The position numbers were made by a program, and so were the translations under genes. Under the pieces are notes generated by a model. It saw nothing but the letters and a program-made list of their open reading frames with translations, was not told the origin of the DNA and ran no database searches. A stretch of 64,000 nucleotides of DNA from an uncultured Pelagibacteraceae bacterium (GTDB lineage: Bacteria > Pseudomonadota > Alphaproteobacteria > Pelagibacterales > Pelagibacteraceae), in assembly GCA_902517865.1 (NCBI GenBank), contig CABYDT010000004.1, positions 62,001 through 126,000 on the forward strand. Direction: 5' to 3'. This document shows positions 44,218-53,052 of this stretch, piece by piece (the stretch's first letter is position 1; each line of letters starts with the position of its first letter).

Positions 44218-45231
44218 TTATTTAACAGCTAAAGCTTGGTCAATCAATTTCTGACCGCCAGGGACTTTTTCTGCAAAATTTTTATATGAAGATTTTTTTG
44301 CGATAGCTAACCACGCATCAAAATCTTTTTGAGTCATGTATGCAAGTTTAACACCAGCTTTTTTATATGCTTTTTCCATTGTAGTGTCTAAACCAGCCGC
44401 TTCTCTAGTCATATACTCTTCTGCAACTTTTCCAGCAGCCATAAGTGCTTTTTGTTGCTTCTTATTTAAAGAGTCAAAAGATTTTTTTGACATTAGAATT
44501 GGCTCGTACATAAACCATAATCCAAATTTTCCTGGAGGTGTAGCACATTTTACTTGTTCATAAATTCTGTATGAAACAAAACTTCCTGAACTAGTATTTG
44601 CACCAGTTAATACTCCAGTTTGTAGTCCATTGTAAATCTCAGAAGATGGCATTTTTTGAATACCTGCTCCAGCTGCTGCTAACATTTGGTTAAATGCTTT
44701 ACCAGCTGCTCTGAATACTTGACCTTTTACTGTGTCAGGACTTGTAATGCAATTTTTTTTAGAAACAAAGCCACCTGCTAACCATGCATCTGAAAGCACG
44801 ATAACTCCTGCATCATTGATTATTTTTCTTATTTTTTTCATCATTGGAGATTTGTTTACTCTTAGTGCATGTTGATGGTTTTTAACCATACCAGGCATCA
44901 AAGTAATATCAAATTCTGGATGAAATTTTGCAGCATATGCTAATGGGAAAGCAGAAATATCTAGCTGTCCAGTAGTCATTGGTTTCCACTGCTCTTTTGG
45001 TTTGTAAAGTGATTTTGCTGGGTAGATTCTAATATCTATACCAACATTTGCTTTTTTGATTTCATCAGCAATGATTTGAACCATTTCATGACGAACATCA
45101 AATTTACCATCTTTTCTCTTTGTACCAGGCCATTGGTGACTTGCTTTTAATGTTTTAGCAAATGACTCTCCAACTGCTGTAAAAAGAAAGACAGTAGTTA
45201 GTGCGTAAATGAATGTTTTTTTTATATTCAT
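44218..45231 (-). CDS. dctP: TRAP transporter substrate-binding protein, DctP family
   Basis: 337 residues with an N-terminal signal peptide (MNIKKTFIYALTTVFLFTAV, cleavage near ESFA). Mature start KTLKASHQWPGTKRKDGKFD. VKGQVFRAAGKAFNQMLAAAG (ends about 192) contains the ligand-carboxylate Arg, and MPSSEIYNGLQTGVLTGANT is the usual specificity segment. AGGGGA precedes ATG. The sequence is quite different from the DctP at 15195. Genomic linkage to malonyl-CoA decarboxylase and a CoA transferase makes malonate the leading ligand, by inference. Confidence 0.92.
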   Translation of the reverse strand: MNIKKTFIYALTTVFLFTAVGESFAKTLKASHQWPGTKRKDGKFDVRHEMVQIIADEIKKANVGIDIRIYPAKSLYKPKEQWKPMTTGQLDISAFPLAYAAKFHPEFDITLMPGMVKNHQHALRVNKSPMMKKIRKIINDAGVIVLSDAWLAGGFVSKKNCITSPDTVKGQVFRAAGKAFNQMLAAAGAGIQKMPSSEIYNGLQTGVLTGANTSSGSFVSYRIYEQVKCATPPGKFGLWFMYEPILMSKKSFDSLNKKQQKALMAAGKVAEEYMTREAAGLDTTMEKAYKKAGVKLAYMTQKDFDAWLAIAKKSSYKNFAEKVPGGQKLIDQALAVK

Positions 45232-45305
45232 TTCTATCCCCTTCTTTAGTTAAATTGTTTGTTGGTTATTGAACTATATTTTGATATTAAATTCAACTCT
45301 ATATA

Positions 45306-46451
45306 ATGAATAAAAATGGCCCACTATCTGGATTATTAGTATTAGATCTTACTAGAGTTTTGGTAGGACCATATTGCACAATGATATTATCTGATTTAGG
45401 AGCAAGAGTGATAAAAGTCGAGGCCCCTGAAGTAGGTGATGACTCTAGAAGCTTTGGACCATTTATTGATGACCAATCTGCATATTTTATGTCACTAAAT
45501 AGAGGAAAAGAAAGTATTGCATTAAATCTTAAAAATGAAAATGATAAGAAAATTTTTGAAAAAATTTTAAGTAAATCCGATATATTAGTTGAGAATTTTA
45601 AACCTGGCACACTAGAGAAATGGGGCTTTGGATATAAAAAAGTAAGTAAAAAATATCCAAAATTAATTTATGCATCTGCGTCTGGTTTTGGACAAACAGG
45701 GCCTTTTAAATCTTTACCAGCCTATGATATGGTAGTGCAAGGAATGGGAGGGCTTATGAGTGTGACTGGTCACCCAAACTCAGAACCAACCAGAGTTGGT
45801 ACTTCAATTGGTGATATTACTGCTGGATTGTTTACTACAATCGCTATTAACGCGGCACTATATGACAGAAAACAAACTGGTAAAGGTATGCATATTGATG
45901 TCTCAATGCTTGATTGCCAAATTGCTATTTTAGAAAATGCGATTGCGAGATATTTATCTAAAGGTGAAATACCTGGTCCTTTAGGATCAAGGCATCCTTC
46001 TATAGCCCCCTTTGAAGCTTTTAAGACAAAAGATAGTTATATAATTATTGCTGCCGGTAATGACAAGCTTTTTGAAAATATGTGTAAAGTTTTAAAAATT
46101 AATCTTCATACACATGAAAAATTTAAAAATAATGGAAATAGAAGTAAAAATATTGATGATTTAAAAAAAATTTTAGAATTAAAATTACAAACTAAATCTA
46201 CATCAGAATGGTGTAAAATTTTTGAAGAAAATAAAATTCCTTGTGGACCAATTAATAATATAAAGAACGCTGTTGAAAGTCCTCAAGTAGCTGAAAGAAA
46301 TATGATTGTTTCAGCCAATCATAATAAGATTGGAAATTTTAAAATGGCAGGAAATCCAATTAAAATGTCTCCTTACAAAGACCCTTCAACTAGAGGTGAA
46401 ATTCCTGATTTGGATCAACACAGAAAAAAAATTTTAGACGAATTTAATTAA
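45306..46451 (+). CDS. Family III CoA transferase (CaiB/BaiF), possible malonate CoA-transferase
   Basis: 381 residues. PLSGLLVLDLTRVLVGPYC at the N-terminus, SDLGARVIKVEAPEVGDDSR, LNRGKESIALNLKNEND, VENFKPGTLEKWG, and the catalytic Asp in GTSIGDITAGLF (about 165). Diverges from dctP across a 74-bp gap that should hold both promoters. In this context it is the best candidate to convert imported malonate to malonyl-CoA for the decarboxylase. Oxalate, succinate or other acid specificity cannot be excluded. Its end overlaps rpoZ by 4 bp on the opposite strand. Confidence 0.88.
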   Translation: MNKNGPLSGLLVLDLTRVLVGPYCTMILSDLGARVIKVEAPEVGDDSRSFGPFIDDQSAYFMSLNRGKESIALNLKNENDKKIFEKILSKSDILVENFKPGTLEKWGFGYKKVSKKYPKLIYASASGFGQTGPFKSLPAYDMVVQGMGGLMSVTGHPNSEPTRVGTSIGDITAGLFTTIAINAALYDRKQTGKGMHIDVSMLDCQIAILENAIARYLSKGEIPGPLGSRHPSIAPFEAFKTKDSYIIIAAGNDKLFENMCKVLKINLHTHEKFKNNGNRSKNIDDLKKILELKLQTKSTSEWCKIFEENKIPCGPINNIKNAVESPQVAERNMIVSANHNKIGNFKMAGNPIKMSPYKDPSTRGEIPDLDQHRKKILDEFN

Positions 46452-46897
46452 TCTTTTTGCTCTTCAGTATTTTCTACGGGATTTTCATCTAACGAGTCGT
46501 CATCGTCATCATCGTTAACTTGATCTTCATTTGAGCTTGAAGCCTGAGGAACTTTTCTAGATCTTTTTGAAGGCAATATAGGTTGTCCAGATTTTGAAAC
46601 TTCGCCTTTGTAAATCTCTTCAAACGCATCACCCTCTGGAGCATCAAAATCTTCTTTCTCAACAGCATCTTCTGGGTGATCTCTTGCCCTATCAATTGTA
46701 GCGTCTTCTAAAGCTTTTCTCTCAATTAATTTATCACCAATTTCTCTGAGTGATATCACAGTTTTTTTATCATTATCTTCAGGTACTAATGGTTTATCCC
46801 CAGCACCTAATTGCAAAGTTCTCTCTTTTGCTAAGATAACCAAATCATACTGATTGTCGACTTGCTCTAAACAATCTTCAACTGTAACTCTTGCCAT
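46448..46897 (-). CDS. rpoZ: RNA polymerase omega subunit with extended acidic tail
   Basis: The first 65 residues are canonical omega: MARVTVEDCLEQVDNQYDLV, ILAKERTLQLGAG, TVISLREIGDKLI. The total of 149 is longer than most alphaproteobacterial omegas. The extension is strongly acidic and Ser/Asp-rich with a run of six Asp near residue 131 and an EEQKD end, and a short basic patch SKRSRK around 109-114. Omega assists core assembly and ppGpp response. The tail's role is unknown and probably disordered. Transcribed towards the CoA transferase gene, 32 bp after the MFS gene stop region. Confidence 0.93.
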   Translation of the reverse strand: MARVTVEDCLEQVDNQYDLVILAKERTLQLGAGDKPLVPEDNDKKTVISLREIGDKLIERKALEDATIDRARDHPEDAVEKEDFDAPEGDAFEEIYKGEVSKSGQPILPSKRSRKVPQASSSNEDQVNDDDDDDSLDENPVENTEEQKD

Positions 46898-46929
46898 GGA
46901 CGTGCTTATAAAGACTTAATAAAAAAATA

Positions 46930-48144
46930 TCAAGTAATTAAAGTTGGTTTATAGGACTTAAATTTAATTAATAATAAAATGATAGAAGAAATCAAGTAAA
47001 CTAGCATTAATTTAAATATACTGTTTACTGACATGCCAATATCTATCAAATAGCCAAAAATTACCGGTGCAAGAGCTGTCGAAAAAACCATTAAGCTAAC
47101 AGTTAATGCCCTTATCGATCCAAGGTATTTTGTACCATAAATTTCAGACCAGGTAGAAGTAATTAAAACGTTTGAGGCTCCATTTGTGATTGAAAGCATT
47201 ATCATAAACAATATGGGCGAAAAAATTAAATTAGAATTAATTATAATTAAAAAAGATAGTATCATAGGTGTTAAGTAAAATGGCAAAATTTTTCTTGCGC
47301 TAAATTTATCAATTAAAATACCAAATATACCTAATGATATAACACTAAAAATTGTGTAAAAAACGAAACCTCTGGCAAGATAAAACATATCCCAACCTTT
47401 ACTTTCAAAAATAAAAGATTGATTTAAAAATATCCCTGTAATTAAAAATGGGGGAGCCAATATTGCAGGTAATAGAAAATAAAATTTAATATCTCTAATA
47501 ACCTCGCCTCTTTTCCAATTTTTGATTTGCTGTACTTGTTTTTCTTGAAAAATTGTATCTGATACTCTCTCTTTTTTTATTAGAAATAATAATAGTGGAA
47601 TTACAATTATAAATAAAAAAATCGAGATACCTATCCAAATGTTTTTCCAATAAAAAGTACTTAATAGAAAGATCACAAAACCTGGCAAAATTCCTTCTCC
47701 TAATGATAAGCCCAACCATGAAAATCCTAGAGCTTTTCCTCTATTCAAATTAAAAAATTTAGCCATAGAAGTGCTTGATATGTGGCACATCAATCCCTGT
47801 CCAAATAATCTTAAAAAAAATAAACCAAAGAAAAGCATTACAATAGAATTCAAAATCCCAATAAATAAACATGTGCTAGCTAGTGAAAAACCTACAAATA
47901 AAGTAAATTTACGCAAAGACGTTTCGTCAATCAATTTGCCCGCCCAAATCAAAATTAAGCTACTTAGCAAAGTAGCTGAAGAATATAGTGTGCCAAACTC
48001 TGTATTTGTTAAATTTATTTCTTCTCTAAAAAAAGGATTAAATATTCCAATAAAAAATGTTTGCCCAAAACTAGAGCAGAATGTTAGAATAAAACCAAAG
48101 AATAAGTATTTAAAATTAAGTCTAATAAAACTATAATTATTCAT
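46930..48144 (-). CDS. Major facilitator superfamily transporter
   Basis: 404 residues, 12 predicted transmembrane helices in two halves, N-terminus MNNYSFIRLNFKYLFFG. GTLYSSATLLSSLILIWAGK (about 47-66) followed by LIDETSLRKF is the MFS loop 2-3 region. GLSLGEGILPGFVIFLL and GILIDKFSARKILPFYL are the equivalents in helix 5 and loop 8-9. Resembles oxalate/formate- or monocarboxylate-type MFS carriers. Substrate unknown. Only 18 bp separate it from the divergent hydroxyacid dehydrogenase, so the promoters must overlap the genes or be very compact. Confidence 0.85.
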   Translation of the reverse strand: MNNYSFIRLNFKYLFFGFILTFCSSFGQTFFIGIFNPFFREEINLTNTEFGTLYSSATLLSSLILIWAGKLIDETSLRKFTLFVGFSLASTCLFIGILNSIVMLFFGLFFLRLFGQGLMCHISSTSMAKFFNLNRGKALGFSWLGLSLGEGILPGFVIFLLSTFYWKNIWIGISIFLFIIVIPLLLFLIKKERVSDTIFQEKQVQQIKNWKRGEVIRDIKFYFLLPAILAPPFLITGIFLNQSFIFESKGWDMFYLARGFVFYTIFSVISLGIFGILIDKFSARKILPFYLTPMILSFLIIINSNLIFSPILFMIMLSITNGASNVLITSTWSEIYGTKYLGSIRALTVSLMVFSTALAPVIFGYLIDIGMSVNSIFKLMLVYLISSIILLLIKFKSYKPTLIT

Positions 48145-48162
48145 GAAAAAAAGGAGTTTTTA

Positions 48163-49035
48163 ATGCCAAAAGTATCATTTATAGGCTTGGGTGTCATGGG
48201 ATATCCTATGGCAGGTTATATAGCAAAAGCTGGCCATGATGTAACTGTTTATAACAGAACTAAATCCAAAGCCGAAAAGTGGATAAAGGAATTTAATGGT
48301 AAATTAGCTGAGACACCGAAAGAATGTGCAAGCAATAGTGAATTTATATTTTCATGTGTTGGAAATGATGATGATTTACGTGAAGTAACAACGGGTGTAA
48401 ATGGCGCATTTCAAAATATAAAGCCAGGTGGCGTATTTGTTGATAATACGACTGCATCAGCAAAAGTTGCAAGAGAACTATTCAATATTGCTAAAGAAAA
48501 GAAATTTGGTTTTTTAGATGCGCCTGTCTCAGGTGGTCAAGCGGGAGCAGAAAATGGGGCATTAACAGTAATGATAGGCGGAAATGAAAATGATTTTTTG
48601 AAAGCCCAGCCGATTATCGATTGTTATAGCAAAAAAATGAAATTACTTGGTCCGTCAGGTAGTGGTCAGCTTGCTAAAATGGTCAATCAAATTTGTATTG
48701 CGGGACTTGTTCAGGGTTTATCAGAGGGACTAAGATTTGGCCAAAACGCAGGTTTAAATGTTGAAGACGTTGTTGAAGTTATTTCTAAAGGTGCCGCACA
48801 ATCCTGGCAAATGGAAAATAGGTTTAATACAATGCTTGATAACAAATTTGATTTTGGTTTTGCAGTTGATTGGATGAGAAAAGATTTGGCAATTGCTTTA
48901 GAAGAGGCAAATTCAAATGGTTCAAAATTACCAGTAACAGAAATTGTTGATAAATTTTACAAGCAAATACAGAAAGATGGCGGAAATAGATTTGATACCT
49001 CGAGTTTAATAACCCTATTACCAAAAAAATCATAG
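48163..49035 (+). CDS. 3-hydroxyisobutyrate/tartronate-semialdehyde-type beta-hydroxyacid dehydrogenase
   Basis: 290 residues. N-terminal NAD(P)-binding FIGLGVMGYPMAGYIAKAGH (about 5-24) with NRTKSKAEKW after it (the Arg suggests NADP preference), substrate loop DAPVSGGQAGAENGALTVMIGG (about 119-140; key Ser-Gly-Gly), and catalytic Lys in GQLAKMVNQI (about 170). C-terminal all-helical domain. AAAGGAG-like Shine-Dalgarno (AAAAAAAGGAG) sits 8 bases before ATG. The family covers 3-hydroxyisobutyrate, tartronate semialdehyde and gamma-hydroxybutyrate, so specificity is open. Overlaps the next gene by one base. Confidence 0.88.
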   Translation: MPKVSFIGLGVMGYPMAGYIAKAGHDVTVYNRTKSKAEKWIKEFNGKLAETPKECASNSEFIFSCVGNDDDLREVTTGVNGAFQNIKPGGVFVDNTTASAKVARELFNIAKEKKFGFLDAPVSGGQAGAENGALTVMIGGNENDFLKAQPIIDCYSKKMKLLGPSGSGQLAKMVNQICIAGLVQGLSEGLRFGQNAGLNVEDVVEVISKGAAQSWQMENRFNTMLDNKFDFGFAVDWMRKDLAIALEEANSNGSKLPVTEIVDKFYKQIQKDGGNRFDTSSLITLLPKKS

Positions 49036-49652
49036 TGAATACACAAATACCTAAATTTTATGATAACAAAGATTTAATCTACGATGAAATATGGAACCTT
49101 TTGTCAAGAGGTGTTGTAGATAGAGGTGAAGACTTTAGATTACCAACTGTAATTCTTAATGACGGTAAACTTTCTGATGGGAGAGTTGTTGTTTTGCGTG
49201 GAGCATTTAAAGACACAAATACAATAAGGTTTCATACTGATTATCGATCAGACAAAATCAGAATATTAAAAATTAATAATAATATTTATTTTGTTTTTTA
49301 TAATAAAAAAAGAAAAATCCAGGTTAGAGTTAAAGGAACAGCTATAATCAATTATAAAAATGATATTGCTCAAAAAGCCTGGGAAAAAACTCAAGTAATT
49401 AGTAGAAAATGTTATTTAGCTACTAACCCGCCAGGCACAGCATCAGCTAATCCAACTTCTGGTTTATCAAAAGAGCTTGAAGGAAAAAATCCAAAACTTG
49501 ACAGTACTGAAATTGGTTATAACAATTTTTGTGTAATCGATACTAAAATAAGTGAGTTTGAGTGGTTATACTTAGCTTCCCAGGGCCATAGAAGAGCTAA
49601 AATATCCTTAGTGAGTGAAAATAAATTTACTTCTGAATGGGTAACGCCTTAA
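49035..49652 (+). CDS. Pyridoxamine 5'-phosphate oxidase-like flavin split-barrel protein
   Basis: 205 residues, GTG start overlapping the upstream TAG. RVVVLRGAFKDTNTIRFHTDYRS (residues about 50-72, Arg and His-Thr-Asp as FMN contacts) and a C-terminal FEWLYLASQGHRRAKISL resemble the FMN-binding PNPOx-like fold. Lacks the strict RxxxLK and WSxQSS-type pattern of true PdxH, so it is a family relative, possibly a flavin reductase or PLP-related oxidase. Co-transcribed with the hydroxyacid dehydrogenase. Confidence 0.72.
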   Translation: MNTQIPKFYDNKDLIYDEIWNLLSRGVVDRGEDFRLPTVILNDGKLSDGRVVVLRGAFKDTNTIRFHTDYRSDKIRILKINNNIYFVFYNKKRKIQVRVKGTAIINYKNDIAQKAWEKTQVISRKCYLATNPPGTASANPTSGLSKELEGKNPKLDSTEIGYNNFCVIDTKISEFEWLYLASQGHRRAKISLVSENKFTSEWVTP

Positions 49653-49664
49653 TATCAGTTTAAA

Positions 49665-50186
49665 TTAATTATTTTTTAAATTTTGTTTAAAGTTTTTCCA
49701 ATTATTGACGTATCTAAGTGCATTTTCTTTTATAGCAACGATATCATCATCTGTGACTTGTCTAATAACTTTACCTGGTGAACCAACAACTAGAGACCTA
49801 TCAGGAATATTTTTATTTTCTGCAATTAATGAATTTGCGCCTATTATGCAATTTTTTCCTATCTTAGATCCATTTAGTATAGTAGCGCCAATTCCAACTA
49901 AACTATCGTCACCAATCGAGCATCCATGAAGCATAGCCAAGTGTCCAACAGTAACTCCTTTGCCTATGGTTAGAGGAAAACCAGCATCTGTATGCAAAAC
50001 ACAATTGTCCTGTATATTTGATCCATCTCCAACTTCAATATTTTCAATGTCACCTCTTAAAACGGCTCCATACCAAACACTGGAATTTTCTTTTAAAGTT
50101 ATATCTCCTATAACTATAGCGTTATTAGCTATCCAAGTTTCAACATGTCTTTGAATTTTTTTATTACCTAATTGATAAATTGTCAT
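49665..50186 (-). CDS. Gamma-carbonic-anhydrase-like hexapeptide protein
   Basis: 173 residues forming a left-handed beta-helix of hexapeptide repeats (about 20-145) with a C-terminal helix. Family motifs: NSSVWYGAVLRGDIENIEVG (about 35-54), NIQDNCVLHTDAGFP and GVTVGHLAMLHGCSIGDDSL, which contain the three zinc/iron-binding His positions of the gamma class (YrdA/PaaY/CaiE relatives). May hydrate CO2 or act as an acyl transferase or thioesterase. The His pattern favours metal binding. Convergent with the flavin protein gene, 12 bp apart. Confidence 0.85.
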   Translation of the reverse strand: MTIYQLGNKKIQRHVETWIANNAIVIGDITLKENSSVWYGAVLRGDIENIEVGDGSNIQDNCVLHTDAGFPLTIGKGVTVGHLAMLHGCSIGDDSLVGIGATILNGSKIGKNCIIGANSLIAENKNIPDRSLVVGSPGKVIRQVTDDDIVAIKENALRYVNNWKNFKQNLKNN

Positions 50187-50222
50187 TTAATATATAAATT
50201 AATTATATAAAATATTTTTAAA

Positions 50223-50774
50223 ATGTCTTTAACTAAAACGCCTATATGTAAGTTTGGAGAAAAAATTATAAATTTTTCTTTAAAATCTACTGAAAATAAG
50301 AATATCAAATTATCTGATATTAAAGGCTCAGCAGGGACATTGATAATTTTTATCTGCAATCACTGTCCATACGTTAAGGCAGTAATTTCGGAGATAGTAG
50401 AGACATCTAAAGAATTGCAGAAAGTCGGAATTTCAACAGTAGCTATTATGTCTAACGACACGGTAAATTATAAAGAAGACAGCTTCGAAAATATGAAAGT
50501 ATTTGCAAAAGATAACTCCTTCAATTTTCCATACGTAATTGATGAGAGCCAAGTTATAGCGAAAGAATTTGGTGCTGTATGTACTCCTGATTTTTTTGGT
50601 TATAATAATAAAGACGAACTACAATATCGTGGCCGACTTCGTGAAATGAAAGAATTAAAACCAGTACCAAATAAACCAAACGAATTATTAGACGCCATGA
50701 TACAAATATCAAAAACTGGTTTGGGGCCAGAAATACAATTCCCGAGTATGGGATGCAATATAAAGTGGAAATAA
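50223..50774 (+). CDS. Thioredoxin-fold (AhpC/TSA-like) redoxin
   Basis: 183 residues. Redox motif CNHCPYVKAVISEI (about 41-54) is a CxxC variant typical of a bacterial redoxin subgroup with CNHCP. KLSDIKGSAGTLIIFICNHC precedes it, and AVCTPDFFGYN (about 118) is the cis-Pro-containing segment. No signal peptide, so probably cytoplasmic. Likely a thiol oxidoreductase or peroxiredoxin-like protein. One base before the following glycosyltransferase gene. Confidence 0.8.
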   Translation: MSLTKTPICKFGEKIINFSLKSTENKNIKLSDIKGSAGTLIIFICNHCPYVKAVISEIVETSKELQKVGISTVAIMSNDTVNYKEDSFENMKVFAKDNSFNFPYVIDESQVIAKEFGAVCTPDFFGYNNKDELQYRGRLREMKELKPVPNKPNELLDAMIQISKTGLGPEIQFPSMGCNIKWK

Positions 50775-50775
50775 T

Positions 50776-51882
50776 ATGTTTGTAATTACAACTAGGAATT
50801 TTCCCCCGGACGTGGGCGGTATGCAATTTTTAATGTTTGGTATTGCTAAAAATCTTGTTAGACACGGACCTGTTCAGGTATTTGCCGATGATTTTAAAAA
50901 TTCTAACGATTTCGATAATTCACTAGATTTCGCAGTTAAGAGAATTAAAGGAATTAAATTTTTGGCAAAATATAGGAAGGTTTCGCAAATCCAAAATTTT
51001 GTATCCTCAAAAAATAATCCAAGAGCAATAATTTCAGACCATTGGAAAAGTATTGAAAAACTACCTTTAAATTTTTGCAATAAACAAAAAATTTTGTGTT
51101 TAATTCACGGAAAGGAAATTAATCATCCTATAGGTTCTCCTATACATACTAGAATGATAAGTTCATTAAATAAGTCATTTAAAATAATTGCAAATTCTAA
51201 TTTTACAAAAAATTTAGCTATAGAAAAAAAAATCGCCTCTAACAAAATTGAGGTAATAAATCCAGGTATTGATTTAAACCACAGTATTCATGACTCAGAT
51301 TTACAAAATGCAAAAAAAATAATTAAAAATAATTCACCGATAATAGTAACTATAGCTCGTTTGGAACAAAGAAAATCTATTGATAAGGTTTTGTTATCTA
51401 TTAAAAATTTAAAATCTAAATATGAAAGTTTAAAATATATTATTTTAGGCGATGGTGATGAATATAAAAATCTAAATAAAATTGTCAGCAATTTGAAACT
51501 TAATGACACTGTAGATTTTATACAAGATGCTTCTCAAGGTTTAAAAAATGCTATTTTAAAATCCTCAAATATTTTTGTAATGCCCTCTATACAACAGGGG
51601 CGCTCTGTAGAAGGTTTTGGAATAGTTTTTTTAGAAGCTGCAAAATATGGTGTACCATCAATTGGGGGAATAAAAGGAGGGGCGGCTGATATAATTAAAA
51701 ATGGCGAAACTGGTCTCTTATGCGACGGCGAACAACAATCTGAAATTTACAATGCTTTATTGAAGATGCTTGATGGCGACAAATATATTGAGATGGGCAA
51801 ATCAGCCGAAATTTATTCAAAAGAATTTTCATGGGAAAAACAAATAAAAAAAATAATAAATCTTATTAATGAAAGGAAATAG
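50776..51882 (+). CDS. Family 4 glycosyltransferase (GT-B)
   Basis: 368 residues. N-terminal MFVITTRNFPPDVGGMQFLM is the GT4 opening with the Gly-Gly acceptor loop. IANSNFTKNLAIEK and VINPGIDLN mark the inter-domain region (about 135-175), TIARLEQRKSIDKVL starts the C-terminal domain, and EGFGIVFLEAAKYGVPSIGG (about 276-295) is the nucleotide-sugar-binding Glu-x7-Glu motif. Transfers a sugar to an envelope glycan or lipid. Followed by a small membrane protein gene and, convergent, a GT9 enzyme, suggesting an outer-envelope glycan locus. Confidence 0.88.
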   Translation: MFVITTRNFPPDVGGMQFLMFGIAKNLVRHGPVQVFADDFKNSNDFDNSLDFAVKRIKGIKFLAKYRKVSQIQNFVSSKNNPRAIISDHWKSIEKLPLNFCNKQKILCLIHGKEINHPIGSPIHTRMISSLNKSFKIIANSNFTKNLAIEKKIASNKIEVINPGIDLNHSIHDSDLQNAKKIIKNNSPIIVTIARLEQRKSIDKVLLSIKNLKSKYESLKYIILGDGDEYKNLNKIVSNLKLNDTVDFIQDASQGLKNAILKSSNIFVMPSIQQGRSVEGFGIVFLEAAKYGVPSIGGIKGGAADIIKNGETGLLCDGEQQSEIYNALLKMLDGDKYIEMGKSAEIYSKEFSWEKQIKKIINLINERK

Positions 51883-51884
51883 AT

Positions 51885-52103
51885 ATGAATATAAAAACTC
51901 TTAAATGGCTAGGGACATTTTTCGTACTAGTTGGAATACTTTTAACAAATTTAAATTTTTATCCTATAAATATTTTTTTTCATGGATTTGGGGTTTGTGT
52001 TTGGACTTTAGCTGGTTACTTATCTAAAGATAAAGCGGTATTGACAAACTTTGGGCTTCAAATACCTCTTTTTGGGATAGGATTTTTTAATTTAATCATT
52101 TGA
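51885..52103 (+). CDS. Small two-helix membrane protein
   Basis: 72 residues, not recognised. Two or three hydrophobic stretches: WLGTFFVLVGILLTNLNFYP (about 9-28), FHGFGVCVWTLAGYL (about 33-47) and IPLFGIGFFNLII at the C-terminus. AAAGGA lies about 9 bases before ATG and the gene is 2 bp after the GT4 stop, so it is translated from the same message. Its end overlaps the convergent GT9 gene by 12 bp. No catalytic motif. Confidence 0.7.
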   Translation: MNIKTLKWLGTFFVLVGILLTNLNFYPINIFFHGFGVCVWTLAGYLSKDKAVLTNFGLQIPLFGIGFFNLII

Positions 52104-53024
52104 GATATTAATCAATTTTTCTGAAATTTTTTTATAAACATCCTCTGCACTTAGATCTTTTAAGTGAGAAGTGGATATGGATTTAAAATTACTTCTTTCA
52201 ATACTAACTTTTTTTGGAGTTGTGTGAGTTCCAAAAATTACAATACCATCACAATTTAAATGTGCAGCAATATGTGCAGGTCCTGTATCATTCGAAATTA
52301 CGAACTTTGAGTTTTTAATGATACTGGCAAGATTTTGAATTGATGTTGGATTATTATTGTTTAATATAATCTCGAGACCAAGTTTTTTTGCTAATGTAAT
52401 TTCATCATAATTTCCAGGAGCTGTTACCAAATTTAAATTATGATGCTCTTTTTTTATAATATTTATTAATTCTTTAAAATACGGCCACCTTTTATGAACT
52501 AAATTTTTTGATGAAAATGGAGCAATATAAATATAATTTTGAAATTTAATTCTATAATTCTTGTCAACTGCCCAATTAAAATCTGGGTAAAGAGTATTTT
52601 CGCATTTTTGAATTCCTGATCGCTTTAATTGTATTTGAAATCTTTCTAAAACACCCTCTTTATCAAATGTTTCTTTAGTTTCATCAGATGTAAGTATATT
52701 TCTAGTAGAAGACCAAGAAGATCTTAAAAATCTTTGATAGAAATATGTTCTTGAAGAGTTTTGAAGATCATAAACTTTCGAAAATTTAAGGTAGTTTAGT
52801 TTTCTAAATAAACCAAAATAATAAAAAAAATTTATCCTGGCTTTTCTTTCATCTAAAATTATATTGTCAATATGTGGACAATTTTTAAAAAGGTTTGAAA
52901 ATTTATTAGTTGTCATGAAATAAATCTTATCTGATTTATGATGTTCTCTTATATCTTTTAAAACACCAGAAATTTGTACTATATCACCCAAAGAGCCATG
53001 TTTGATTATGAGAATATTTGACAT
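52092..53024 (-). CDS. Family 9 glycosyltransferase (ADP-heptose:LPS heptosyltransferase-like)
   Basis: 310 residues, GT-B fold. N-terminal IIKHGSLGDIVQISGVLKDI (about 5-24) is the GT9 acceptor loop with Gly-Asp, and FVISNDTGPAHIAAHLNC (about 238-255) is the conserved ADP-sugar-binding DTGxxH motif. KRWPYFKELINII precedes it. Resembles heptosyltransferases of LPS core assembly. The actual sugar is uncertain because many marine bacteria with reduced LPS pathways keep GT9 relatives. Divergent from a DUF6165-like gene 28 bp away. Confidence 0.85.
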   Translation of the reverse strand: MSNILIIKHGSLGDIVQISGVLKDIREHHKSDKIYFMTTNKFSNLFKNCPHIDNIILDERKARINFFYYFGLFRKLNYLKFSKVYDLQNSSRTYFYQRFLRSSWSSTRNILTSDETKETFDKEGVLERFQIQLKRSGIQKCENTLYPDFNWAVDKNYRIKFQNYIYIAPFSSKNLVHKRWPYFKELINIIKKEHHNLNLVTAPGNYDEITLAKKLGLEIILNNNNPTSIQNLASIIKNSKFVISNDTGPAHIAAHLNCDGIVIFGTHTTPKKVSIERSNFKSISTSHLKDLSAEDVYKKISEKLINISND

Positions 53025-53052
53025 ATTAAAATATATTAAATATCAGCAAGTT

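Noticed and set aside
53002-53052. Longer start for the DUF6165-like gene
   Set aside because: It would overlap the start of the divergent GT9 gene, and the family N-terminus (KILAPIS) begins just after ATG 53053.
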